A DNA stretch of 64,000 bases from Blastobasis lacticolella. Its lineage: Eukaryota > Arthropoda > Insecta > Lepidoptera > Blastobasidae. The DNA lies in the NCBI GenBank assembly GCA_905147135.1, contig LR990049.1, positions 3,179,428 to 3,243,427 on the forward strand, given 5' to 3'. Positions 10,640 to 20,279 of this stretch are shown piece after piece. Both the position numbers and the translations under genes were made by a program. Below the pieces are notes generated by a model. The model made no database searches, was not told the origin of the DNA, and saw only the letters and a list, made by a program, of their open reading frames with translations. How positions within the stretch are numbered: position 1 is the stretch's first letter; each line of letters begins with the position of its first letter.

Positions 10640-11295
10640 TTTCGGCAGGTTCGGGATAAAGCAGAAACTAGATTAAGCAGAATCGTATTAAGCAAAAAAC
10701 TTTATTGGATCATGGTTTGTCGCCATGTGGTATCCCGCAGAGTAGAATAGCACCAACCCCTTACTCTCGTGGGTGTCGTATAAGGCGACTAATGTTTTAG
10801 AGTCTCCGTAGGCTGGGAAATGGGCAGCACGTTTTCCATTTAAATATTGTCCAGATAAAACCTGAAAATCCATTTAGGAATTTTTGAGTTTATCGCGAAC
10901 AGGCAGACAGACAGACAGACGCGTTGTGGGACTTTTGTTTTATGATATGTAGTGATGTTGAAACAGATTACATTGAAAATCCGGCTTTATCAAATAAATC
11001 ATACAAAACAGGTCAAGTGACGGCAAAATTTACAATAAATCTATCTTTGGCTGTTATAGTAACCAATAAAAAAATATTGTATTGTTCTCAAATAATTTAT
11101 ATATTTATTGTATTTATTCTAATGTAACTGATTATATCTGTAAAAAGTACACATCCATCACAATAATATATAATTACATGATTATGATGTATTTCCTGTG
11201 CACAATAAACTGTTAAATAAAATAAAATAAATAAATAATTCCCAGTGCGCCTTTAGACAAAGCTCAAAGGAAATGGTAACGTACCCTGTTTCATC
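10640..11295 (+). repeat. Unassigned stretch ending in a LINE 3' tail (AAATA)n
   Basis: No real coding frame. A (CAGA)n run sits at 10899-10919. The end (about 11140-11240) looks like a LINE 3' UTR: AATAAA-like signals, then AAAATAAAATAAATAAATAA. The source element is not identifiable. Confidence 0.4.
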
Positions 11296-11654
11296 AATAA
11301 AGCTCGTCATCTTGGCATTAATGTCCTGGTTGTGCTCTCGCGCACGAGGGCCCGGGGTCCGCCGTGACCATGATCCAGGATTTGGCAGATCATATAATTA
11401 CAGTGGAACAATTGCCATCTGACCTCCGTAACCTTGCTAAAAGAGGAACTCGGCCAAATTGGATTATGGTTGCACATTCAGTCGCCTGAAAGCGCAGGTT
11501 TCATCGCGATTATTTCCATCACCGTAAGGTTATCGATTAGTATTCAAATAATGTGCATAACTCAAAAAGAGTCATTGCTACATGGCCGCGGTGGGATTCG
11601 AACCCTCGGTACCTTACGATACCGATACCTTAACCACTAGGCCACCGCTTCTAG
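11296..11654 (-). repeat. Near full-length tRNA-derived SINE, family A
   Basis: On the minus strand this starts with a tRNA-like head. The box A-like TGGCCTAGTGG lies near 11645 and the perfect box B GGTTCGAATCC at about 11602-11592. The family body follows (AATGACTCTTTTTGAGTTATGC, then a hairpin around CATTCAGTCGCCTGAAAG) and the tail with AATTATATGATCTGCCAAATCC. It aligns along its length with the copy at 46082-46450. Confidence 0.8.
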
Positions 11655-11985
11655 GTTGTGCATTTTATTTTATAGGCATATTGTCCAAGTCAGACAATAC
11701 CAAAGAAGTTGGATATTTACGTAAAAATCCTATTCTTTCTATTCTAAACTTACTATTCAACGGAGAAGGATTGAAGCTTCAAAAGAAGCGCTGTGTGCCA
11801 GACCCGATTGAAGATTTATGTAATGCTAAACTGACCTCTAAGACTATCCCCATGCTTTCAATGGCTGCTGCCCATTTGTGGGTCAGATATACTAACAGAT
11901 CACCAGAAAATAGTCCCGATGGAGGCATTACTGGTGATCGCTGATGAGCTGATGCTCTAGGTGACCTAGGAGTTGTTGATTAATA
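11655..11985. other. Short unassigned stretch
   Basis: A frame of about 80 residues is open (11700-11944) with a fairly protein-like composition, including IPMLSMAAAHLWVRYTNRSPEN, but I recognise no domain. It may be transposon-derived. Confidence 0.25.
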
Positions 11986-11989
11986 ATGA

Positions 11990-12150
11990 ATTTCATTATT
12001 TTGGAGGTCACCGACCAGCGTGAAGAATTACCAGCCTAAAGTGGGCAGGGCAAATAGCCGACAGAAGATGAAACAAGAACAAATGACCGATAGGACAGTA
12101 AAGTTCTTGAGTGACGACCACGTACCGGAAGACGCATCGTGTTAACTAAC
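11990..12150 (+). mobile_element. RTE-like LINE 3' end scrap
   Basis: The stretch resembles the end of the fragment at 25930-26175. Both share a KWAGQIA/QWAGHIA coding trace and the sequence CAGTAAAGTTCTTGAGTG. It is too decayed for a protein frame. Confidence 0.45.
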
Positions 12151-12214
12151 TAACAATTATTACAAATACGAGTATATACCACTTCCTGCTATCTATTTAC
12201 AATGTTTATTTTTA

Positions 12215-12400
12215 TTAGACTAGCCAGGCACTTGACGGCCATCTCACAGGTAGCGTGTTCCATTCCTTAGCCATACGCATTGTAAAGGACAAAAGATGAT
12301 GCGTTCGTCTGAATCTCATTTCCCGATGACGGAAAGGGGCCAGCGAAATGAGACTATTACCGACCGACTGTGCAGACCGACAGACGTGCAACCCTACGCC
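12215..12400 (-). pseudogene. Non-LTR retrotransposon C-terminal remnant
   Basis: The minus-strand frame encodes RRTHHLLSFTMRMAKEWNTLP. This resembles the conserved end of LINE ORF2s (a His/Arg-rich stretch, then RLWNSLP-like). No other part of the element is adjacent, so it is a short 3' remnant. Confidence 0.5.
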
Positions 12401-12511
12401 GATGATCACAAAATATCTTCTTTGCACATTTTTCCATCGAATCCAAAGCCAGGTATTTGGTTGATCCATTAGCGTAGAATATTTATTTTATATCTAAATA
12501 TATCTTAAAAT

Positions 12512-12662
12512 AGAGCGTCGGTGGCCGGGCGGCTGAGTATTCGACTCGTAAGCGAGAGGTACCGGGTTCGAATCTCGCTGTGCCATGTACCAATGACTCT
12601 TTTCTGAGTTATGTATATTAGTTGAATTCTAACCGATGCTCTTACGGTGAGGGAAAACGTAA
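12512..12662 (+). repeat. SINE family A, head half
   Basis: A plus-strand tRNA-like head with GAGCGTCGGTGGCCGGGCGG (box A region) and perfect box B GGTTCGAATC at about 12568. The family body follows (ATGACTCTTTTCTGAGTTATG, ACCGATGCTCTTACGGTGAG). It stops where the satellite begins. Confidence 0.75.
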
Positions 12663-12689
12663 ATGCACTAATTGCAAAAATGCAAAAAT

Positions 12690-13835
12690 TGTAAATTACG
12701 ACGAGTGTAAAAGAGATAGGTAGCTAATTCTACGAATCTAATCCGAACGGTAAAAAATGCGGGTCTTGGTTTTTGTTTTGGGCCTGGTCCTTGTTCTGGA
12801 CTTGGTCCTTGTTCTGGTTCTGGGCCTTGATCTTATCCTTGCACCGTATATTTGAACCTTTCGAATTGAACTCGTATGCGAATTAGCTACCTGTCTCTTT
12901 CAATCTTGAAGTAAATTGCAACGGGTGTGAAAGAGATAAGTAGCAAATTCGCATACGAATTTAGTCAAAAAGGTTTAAAAATGCGGCTCCTGGATCTGAG
13001 CCTGGCGCTAGACCTGGACCTGGACTTCGTTCTGATTCTGGTCTTTGATCTTGTTCTTGCGCCGTATATTTGAACCGTACGAATTGTATTCGTATGCGAA
13101 TTAACTACCTATATATTTCACACTTGTGATAAATTGCAACGAGTGTGAAAAACATAGGTGGCTAATTCGCATACGAATGTACTCAGAACGGGTTAAAAAT
13201 GCGGCTCCTGGATCTGCGCCTGGACCTGGACCTAGTCCTTGTTCTGGTCCTGGTCCTTGATCTTGTCCTTGCACCGTATATTTGAACCTTTCGAATTGAA
13301 TTCGTATGCAAATTAGCTACCTGTCTATTTAAACTTGTGGTAAATTGCACCGAGTGTGAAAGAGACAGATAGCTTCTTCGCATACGAATCTAGACAGAAA
13401 TGTTTAAAAATGCGGCTCCTGGATCTGCGCCTGGAGCTGGACCTGGACCTGGACTTTGTTCTGGTCCTGGTCCTTGATCTTGTCCTTGCGCCGCATATTT
13501 AAACAGTTCGAATATAATTTGTATGCTAATTAGCTACCTATATCTTTCACACTTATGACATACTGCAACGAGTGTGAAAAACATAGGTAGCTACTTCGCA
13601 TACGAATGTAATCAGAACGGGTTAAAAATGCGGCTCCTGGACCTGCGCCTGGATCTAAACCTGGACTTTGTTCTGGTCCTGCCGCCGTATTTTTGAACCG
13701 TTAGAGTTAAATTCGGATGCGAATTAGCTACATATCTCTTACACACTTATGGTAAATTGCGACGAGTGTGAAAAATATAGGTAGCTTATTCACATGCGAA
13801 CGTAATAAAAACGGTTCAAAAATACGGCCCGTGAC
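12690..13835. repeat. Satellite of about 5.5 units of about 215 bp, each with a palindrome
   Basis: The landmark AAAAATGCGG recurs near 12757, 12981, 13199, 13410 and 13628, with a weaker copy near 13822, giving spacings of 224, 218, 211, 218 and 194 bp. Each unit has two parts. One is a (CCTGGA/CTTGTTCTGG)-type degenerate hexamer run. The other is an inverted repeat of about 85 bp whose arms read like TTCGTATGCGAATTAGCTAC, then a CTnTCTTTCACACT segment around a short loop. Arms are imperfect but recognisable in every unit. The Arg/Ser/Thr open frame on the minus strand (13183-13383) is a product of the hexamer run, not a gene. Confidence 0.85.
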
Positions 13836-14417
13836 CAGCGTCCTTATTCTGGTCCACGTTTCTGGTAATTACAACTGGGGAAATCTGCTAAAGAAAAATT
13901 TGTAGAGAATTGAAATTTATTGTTGTAGAAGTCATGAACGGGCGAAAATGCGATTGGAAATTACGCTACTGGCAAAATCAAGGAATGCGGAAAAACTGGA
14001 ATAGAAATTACGCTACTGGTAAAGCATTGGAAAAAGGGGCACTGGGAAAATAATGGGAATGGAACAACTGTCACCAAGATATCACACTCCCTCCGCTGGG
14101 CTAATCTGAATATTGCCTGTAAACATAGACACATAGCATTTTATAGAGAACACAAAATATAATATTATACAAAACAAAATATATATAGGGTAATCTTGAA
14201 GATTTCACAGAAAATTTCATCAACCGGATAGTCAATGGTTGCGGTTAGACAATGTTAAATACTAATGGTACGTGATTACCTTTCAAGTGTTTTAATGAAC
14301 ACTCAAATAATTGTCATTACCTTCCACAACGCGGTGGATGTGCGGAGTTACATGGCTCGATCGAGAACGTAATGAATACATCCGTGGCAGCCTTGGCTTG
14401 AGGGATATCGCAGACAG
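13836..14417. other. Gene-free stretch
   Basis: No recognisable gene. Short internal near-duplications (AAATTACGCTACTGG at about 13958 and 14005) suggest decayed tandem repeat. Confidence 0.3.
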
Positions 14418-14690
14418 ATCAAGGATGCTCGTCTACGCTGGTTTGGTCATGTGTTGCTAAGCCTTAGAGATACCTGGAAAATAGGTACCTGAACCTGCCG
14501 GTATCAGGAAAGAGGCTCCGTGGGCGACCCAAGAAGCGATGGATTGATATCGCTGACTCGGATGCAAGAGCCAACGGCTTACAACGCGAGTATGCCGAAG
14601 ACTGGGCGAAGTGGAGAAGAATGGGTAGGAAAGCGGACCTTGGCAGAGGCCGGGATAAGCTCTAGAACGATGATGATGACCTTCCAAAAC
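14418..14690 (+). pseudogene. RTE-like LINE 3' end
   Basis: Translation in two frames gives IKDARLRWFGHVLL, then LNLPVSGKRLRGRPKKRWID and DWAKWRRMGRKADLG, ending before a GATGATGATGA tail. This is the characteristic C-terminus of RTE-type LINE ORFs (RWFGHV, RGRPKKRW). A frameshift lies near 14470. Only the last ~90 codons survive. Confidence 0.75.
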
Positions 14691-14699
14691 ATGAAATTA

Positions 14700-15420
14700 T
14701 CAAAATTTGGTAACAAATAAATATTATGTAGCTATGAATCACATAATATAGGTTGTTCCTAGATAATTCTGAAAGTTATTAATCACGAATTTAATATGTT
14801 AGCTGACCGAAAGACGATGATTACCGTAATGACAGTGACTCAGCTTAAAACCACTTTTATTACGCTAAAAAACACTGCTATATTCTCATTCTGCTTTCAT
14901 CCCATTTCTCGCCTTGAGATGTATAGCGGATGGGATGACTGACCAATACCCAGTGGTGGGTATGGGTGTCAATCATATTGTTTAGGGCTATTTATAGCTA
15001 TCATTAGTTCTAGCGCTGGTAAATACGGATTCTCTAGTACCAACACTTACATAGCTAAAACATGATTTAGGAATTTAATTTTGAAGTAATTTTATAACAT
15101 CATTTGTTAGTGTATTATTCATCCATTCATTTTTTTGTTTTGGTCGAAGGAACCTGTGGTTCCCATAAGCATATGAATATTTTGCAGCTATGTGAAGAAT
15201 GTTCACATAGCTGCAAAATATTCACGCCGGTAGCCTAGACGACAACGTGTGAAGACGTCGCATTAAACAATTTTAAGTCCCAGTATAAGTGACAAATGAG
15301 CATAGGTACAGGATAACTATCCCATTCAATTTATATTTAGTAAGACTTGGAACAAACAGATGTCGCTACAAGGATCAGTTGGACTATTTGGGAGATAATG
15401 GGCCGATTGTACTGTATGAC
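14700..15420. other. Gene-free stretch with a perfect hairpin
   Basis: No coding frame supported. Contains the perfect hairpin at 15174-15224, described separately. Confidence 0.3.
15174..15224. repeat. Perfect 23-bp-arm hairpin
   Basis: The arm 15174-15196 (starts TGAATATTTTGCAGC) is exactly reverse-complementary to 15202-15224, with a 5-bp loop GAATG. It could be a fossil template-switch inversion or the core of a MITE; no outer TIR is evident. Confidence 0.8.
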
Positions 15421-15600
15421 GCAGAATTTGGCAGATTAGATAATTTCAGTGGAGCGACTGCCCTGAACCTGAACCTGCCCAGATTGGATAATGGTAACAC
15501 ATTCAGTCGCCTGAATGTGCAGGTATCATCACGGTGTTTTTCCTCGCCGTGAGAGCACCGGTTACTGTTTAACTCGGAAAAGAGTCATCATTACATGTCA
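15421..15600 (-). repeat. SINE family A, tail/body part without head
   Basis: Matches the family body and tail: GAATTTGGCAGATTAGATAA, the hairpin CACATTCAGTCGCCTGAATGTG, and ACTCGGAAAAGAGTCAT. The tRNA-like head is replaced by unrelated sequence after about 15600. Confidence 0.7.
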
Positions 15601-15744
15601 CATGTCACATTACACATCTTAACAGGGTGGCTTCTAGACAAATCCTTTTACTCAATAAAGGAAATGTTAAATCAGTGAAGCTTTAGTACCGACTTAAAAA
15701 AGAAACTGTGTATATATTTGCATGCCATTGTTGGCTAAACATAT

Positions 15745-15822
15745 GGTACGTGAATGTAAAATCTATCTAATTGTATAACTATGTTCTTGCAAATAAAATT
15801 CTGATTCTGATTCTGATTCGTC
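15745..15822 (+). repeat. LINE 3' tail with (TTCTGA)n
   Basis: Contains TTGCAAATAAAATTCTGATTC with three to four TTCTGA repeats. It looks like the polyadenylation region and short-repeat tail of a LINE whose body is missing. Confidence 0.55.
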
Positions 15823-16330
15823 ATGGCGGCAACCGACGCTCCGAGGCTCTCCATAATTTAAATAATTACACTTTAAAAAACATGTGTTGACTGTATCCTA
15901 TTTATTGCAGCTTATTTACAAACTATAAAGAAAATACGTCTTTTTTAACATTTACTACAATATAAAAAGTAGCTCTTTATCGTAATGCAGCTCGAACCTC
16001 ACCGTCCTATTCGTCGTCGCCCACGGCAGCAAGCAACGAGTGTAACACGTAAGATTGCAAATAATTTAATTATAATTTTATTCTTTAATAACAATATGTC
16101 TAAAACATACGGTAATCAGTATAGTATTATTAAAGTCCTGCATGGTAGGTACCATCTAGTTAATTGCCATGCAAATAAGCGTCGCAAAACTAGTACAGCG
16201 CGGGCGCACCGGTGAACAACACTAGCCGTTCTCCCTAATACTGGTGTGCAAGAGGTCATCTATCTATACATAGTACTAGTGGGCCCGGCGTAACTCCGTT
16301 CGCGTAGCGTCCTATCAACTTTACTCTACA
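15823..16330. other. Gene-free stretch
   Basis: No supported gene. The short open frame at 15985-16215 (76 codons) has no recognisable domain and a composition expected by chance. Confidence 0.3.
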
Positions 16331-16640
16331 ATTACCCTACCCTACACCTACCCTACGCCTACCGTACGCCTACCCTACACCTATCTTACGTCTACCATAC
16401 ATCTACACCTACCACATGCGCTTATTACATTTGACTAAATTGAGTAACTAAATTCAGAAGCATCACTTATATTATGTTATGTGTCGCTCCGCTTTTCACA
16501 AGCCGTGATACAAAAATATAAAGATATTTAATGAGCAATACATTTCACTTTGTATTGCTCTCTTGCTTTTTGCTACTGAATTTAGTCAAATATAATTAGC
16601 GCATTACACATACCCTACACCTATTCCACACCTACCTACC
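16331..16640. repeat. C-rich minisatellite (CCTACNC-type) split by a MITE
   Basis: Degenerate repeats of CCCTACACCTA/CCCTACGCCTA occupy about 16331-16422 and resume at about 16609-16640 after the MITE. Similar C-rich runs occur at 33.24, 33.62, 61.92, 63.36 and 63.89 kb in the P/THAP-type elements. Confidence 0.65.
16424..16608. mobile_element. MITE of about 185 bp
   Basis: The left end reads ATGCGCTTATTACATTTGAC; the right end, reverse-complemented, reads ATGCGCTAATTATATTTGAC. The terminal inverted repeats extend about 30 bp to the CTAAATTnAGTnnC region. An internal hairpin (GAGCAATAC / GTATTGCTC) follows. No coding capacity; non-autonomous. Confidence 0.7.
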
Positions 16641-16654
16641 CTTTTTTTGTACTG

Positions 16655-17388
16655 ACAATTAGAAAACCAACAAAAAGAAGAATAAATTTCTGTTGGTTTT
16701 TGATACGTTGGGATATATTATTGCAATTTTCCTATATAGGAATATATCTTTAGTATCTTTTACATTTTTATATATCTTAGTTCTAATATTTTATATTATA
16801 GTCATATTATTATTATTACAGATACCACTAGAAACAAATGAAAGAAGCCAAATAACATTTTTCAAGACACATTAAAGTTGATAATGACGGTTTATTCTTA
16901 TAGGCTTTAAGACTTTCGTGGTTAACTACACTTTCATCACACATATTTTTATATTAGGGTTTGTTACCACGGTTAGCATTGTTTTTACCTCGTAATTTCG
17001 GCGCAGTTGCATGAGTCATGGTCACGCGTATGGTGCCGCCTTATAAAGTCGGTCATAATATCTGTCCGCCCTCTTTCGGATTTAACGATTGCCCTCACTA
17101 TGAGTTCTGGAACCACTACCATTGTTACTCGCGTCGTTTCCACAATTAAAATTATTTTATTTGGTTATTTCTATTGCCTTCCGCATGAGACGTGTTACAT
17201 AGAATGGCGATGCGTCGACAGTACCTGGGGGTTATGAATGATGGGTTTCGATGAGGGTAGGGGAAAGGTAGAGCTAGGGTATGGATAGGGTAAGGATAAG
17301 CCGGGGACAGGTAGGGGTGGGTTAAGGGGCAGGGGAAGGAACGCCCTTTTCCCTCAAATATGATTGAATTGGATGATGGCTGGGCCCT
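16655..17388. other. Gene-free stretch with a G-rich minisatellite
   Basis: A small hairpin (AAAACCAACA / TGTTGGTTTT) lies near 16662-16700. Then AT-rich sequence, then a G-rich run of GGGTAGGGG-like degenerate repeats (17236-17345), the opposite strand sense of the C-rich minisatellite at 16.33 kb. No gene is supported. Confidence 0.45.
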
Positions 17389-17461
17389 ACGTTATACTCA
17401 TAAACGAATGCTGCCTTGGTGGGCTGGCATACTCTTGCTGTAGTTTTAGGTGGTTTCTCTT

Positions 17462-17695
17462 AAGTATAATATAGGTTCATATATATTATGTCGGGCACTG
17501 TCCGGCTCTGCTTGGCATTGTCGGGCATTGGCCGGCTCTGTCTGGTATTGTCGGACACGGTGGATGTGCTCCGGTCCTGGGGTGGCCAACATGTCACTGT
17601 ATTTCCTTCCTACTATTCCACCCGCTCCTTTTTGGCGATTGAGAGAGTTATGTATATCCTAATAAATATAGAATTTAAAACTTTGAACTTTAACT
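17462..17695 (+). repeat. LINE 3' UTR, family also at 21.6, 25.2 and 44.4 kb
   Basis: Shares the CTCGGGCATTGTC/CCGGCTCTG segment, a TCACTGTATTTCCTTCC-like segment, TTGGCGATTGA and an AATAAA-TTTGAA-rich tail. The 44.4-kb copy is contiguous with an antisense LINE ORF, so this is that family's 3' end. Confidence 0.65.
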
Positions 17696-17942
17696 GACCT
17701 CTGTGAACCTGTTAACAGGGGAACCTGACCAGATTAGATCACGGTTACATATTCAATTTCCACAATGAACATGCACATTGTGGAAACTGAATATGTAACC
17801 CACGATGTTTTCCCTCATCGTAAGACCAATACCGATGGTTAGTGTGCCTAACTCAGAAAAGAGTCGTTGGTACATGGTGGCACTGGGGTTTAAACCCGGT
17901 CGCGCTTATGAGTCCCTTTACCAATAGGCTACCGGCTAATTA
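17696..17942 (-). repeat. SINE family A with expanded internal hairpin
   Basis: The family A body on the minus strand includes a tRNA-like head with box B-like GGTTTAAACCC at about 17887-17898. The internal hairpin of the family is longer here: GTTACATATTCAaTTTCCAC pairs with its complement at about 17775-17797. Confidence 0.65.
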
Positions 17943-19427
17943 TGGGAGGAAGCGGGGAGCCCTGGCTGCACGGGCGAATATGTTGGCTCGTAAGTTCGCA
18001 CGTTGTACCAGAGACGTTAAAATTACTGTTTAGACTGTCAGTCGTATTACACATACAGTAAATGGGTCAAGTATTCACAGAAGGCATTCAAGGTGCTCCG
18101 CCTCTAGTACATGATGCATTCAGGATACTGCTGGGGCTGCCTAGTTATTCGAACTACACGTCAAGGAATTGAAAATTCTTCGATGGGTGGGTGGACTTGC
18201 ACGAGTGCGTAACGAATACATCCGTGGCAGCCTTGGCGTGAGAGATATCCCTGTTAAAGCACATTCCACATGTTCGCCGCAACTTTTGCCGGAAACATTC
18301 TAGCCTATTAGGGATATGGTAGGTGTCAAAATACATCGATATTATATAGATAATATCAGTGTAATGTCGCTAATCTGGTAAGTCCTGCTGTAAACAGGGT
18401 TACTGAGGTGATGGCAACCGCGCTACTGTAATTACCTGCCATAATCTTGGATCTTGGTCAAATGTACCCTGAACCTGTAACGGGAAAAACCGCTAGGAAG
18501 AACAATTTAAAATCGATAACTTGGTCATGGGATACATATTTATACATAGGTAGATTTTAGACTATAGAGAACTAAAATGATGTGACAGTACAAGGCGAGA
18601 CGACAACAAATAATCGAATAATAATCTCTACTTAGACTATTAAATAGGCGCTACACGGCGAACATGTACGGGACTCAAAGAGATTGGAAAGTTAGCGACC
18701 TTCTCGCCAGTCTATAGAGGGGGCTGTGACAGCTTTTTCATACAAAAAATGCGTGCAAGGTCAGAGACAAAAATAATTAAATCTCCTTAAGTTTTTGTCA
18801 GCATCAAATAAAAAGGGATGTTGCCGATTTTTAAAAACTTCAGCAATTACTTTTTACATTTAAAACCAATAAAATTCTCCCGTCCCCTCTGACATCAGAC
18901 TATTACCCAACAAATATTCTTTTAAGAAAGCGGTGTATGGTCATTACTTGAATGCTCCATAATATTGGCTCTCCCTTCTTGTTCGACCCATTTCATTTTA
19001 TAACCACTAACCACTGAATAATATAATAAGATTTACTAATATACGTAGAGAATTCAAACAGAGACTGATTTGTCCGAAATTCTCAGCATTTTCATATAAA
19101 CCTTGATACAATGATTATAATGACTGCTACTGTAAATCGTGACTCGCATTCCAGCAAACATAATAATAATTTTTTCCTGGTCTTGAATTAACTAAATTAC
19201 CTCTTTAGGTAAAATTAACGTCCCATCCACCAAATATTTCGACTATAACTACATTTTTACTATCTATAAATAAAATAAATATTACCTATTACGTAATTTT
19301 TACTTAAGCGACACACCACTAAGTTATTTTCTTAATGGTTGAAAATGGTCGGAAAATCTGGTAGATTCGACTTAAAATGTAGACCGATAGGTCGCTATGA
19401 CTTATAGGTTAAATATTTGAAACTGCA

Positions 19428-20279
19428 ATGGTAAACCGACTTAACTCATTTTATGAAAAATATAATATCTTTCATGACAGCCAGAACGGTTTTAGGAAAA
19501 ATAGATCAACAACATTAGCCCTATACAAATTCATTCAGGCAGTACTTAATACAATAAATAATAAAAGATATGCTGTAGGCCTATTGCTCGACATGAGCAA
19601 AGCATACGACAGAGAAAACCATAAAATTCTCTTAGATAAATTATACGGCACTGGAATCAGAGGAATCGCACAAAAATTGTTTAAATCATATCTCGAAGAT
19701 AGGTCACAATATGTAGAGATTGAAAATACAGATTATAAAAGCGGGAGGATACAAACCATACGATCGGATGTGGAATGTAACATGTGCTCCATTCCTCAAG
19801 GAAGCGTTCTAGGGTGTTGCTTTTTTCTCATTTATATTAATGACCTTCCAAAACAACTAAGTGAGGACTGTATCCTTTTCGCAGACGACGTTTCAATAGT
19901 AATATCATGTTCAAATACGGAGGAGCTCAATAATAAATTAAATATTATTATGGAAAAAATTTTCACTTGAATGGAATGTCAGAATTTAGAGCTAAACTTG
20001 AAAAAAACTAAAATAATACAGTTCAAACCTTATCAAAAACTTCCATTGCAAATTGATTATAAATATAATAATGCTGTGATCGAGACTGTGACTTCGGCTA
20101 CTCTGCTAGGAATAGATATTGATACAAGTGTAACCTGGAAACCACATATTCAAAAACTTACTAAGAAATTGTCCTCATTCATATACGCATTAAGACATCT
20201 AAAAATGGTAACAAATTTTAAAACCGCACTCACAGCATATTATGCATATGTCCATTCTAGACTTCTCTACGTATATTAG
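19428..20279 (+). pseudogene. Non-LTR reverse transcriptase fragment
   Basis: Two frames separated by a single in-frame TGA (19968-19970) encode fingers-palm motifs SQNGFRKNRSTTLALYKFIQ, LLLDMSKAYDR, SIPQGSVLGCCFFLIYIND and intact FADD, then a thumb region with LLGIDIDTSVTWKPHIQKL. No endonuclease part precedes it, and it ends at 20279 inside the right arm of the inverted repeat. It lies in the spacer between the arms. I infer a 5'-truncated LINE of CR1/Jockey type. Confidence 0.85.

Larger units (their letters stand above)
17389..19051. repeat. Left arm of a 1.66-kb long inverted repeat
   Basis: The sequence from ACGTTATACTCATAAACG (17389) to TACTAATATACGTAGAGA (19051) reappears almost base for base, reverse-complemented, at 20264-21919. 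Mismatches are few, for example small changes near 17495, 17640 and 18119. The arm contains a LINE 3' UTR (about 17462-17695), a SINE head-to-tail piece (17696-17942), a non-LTR ORF scrap (about 18060-18165, with HDAFRILLGLPSYSN) and a SINE tail (about 18396-18470). Confidence 0.9.

Noticed and set aside
11592..11650. tRNA gene suggested by perfect box B sequences (also at 12568, 46388, 55630 and 56141)
   Set aside because: Each belongs to a SINE with the same downstream body; acceptor and anticodon arms do not fold properly.
13183..13383. Arg/Ser-rich splicing-factor-like protein (minus strand)
   Set aside because: It is the translation of the CTGGnC hexamer run of the satellite.
12690..13835. 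CRISPR-like array because of regularly spaced repeats
   Set aside because: The period is ~215 bp, spacers are not unique and the context is eukaryotic. It is a satellite.
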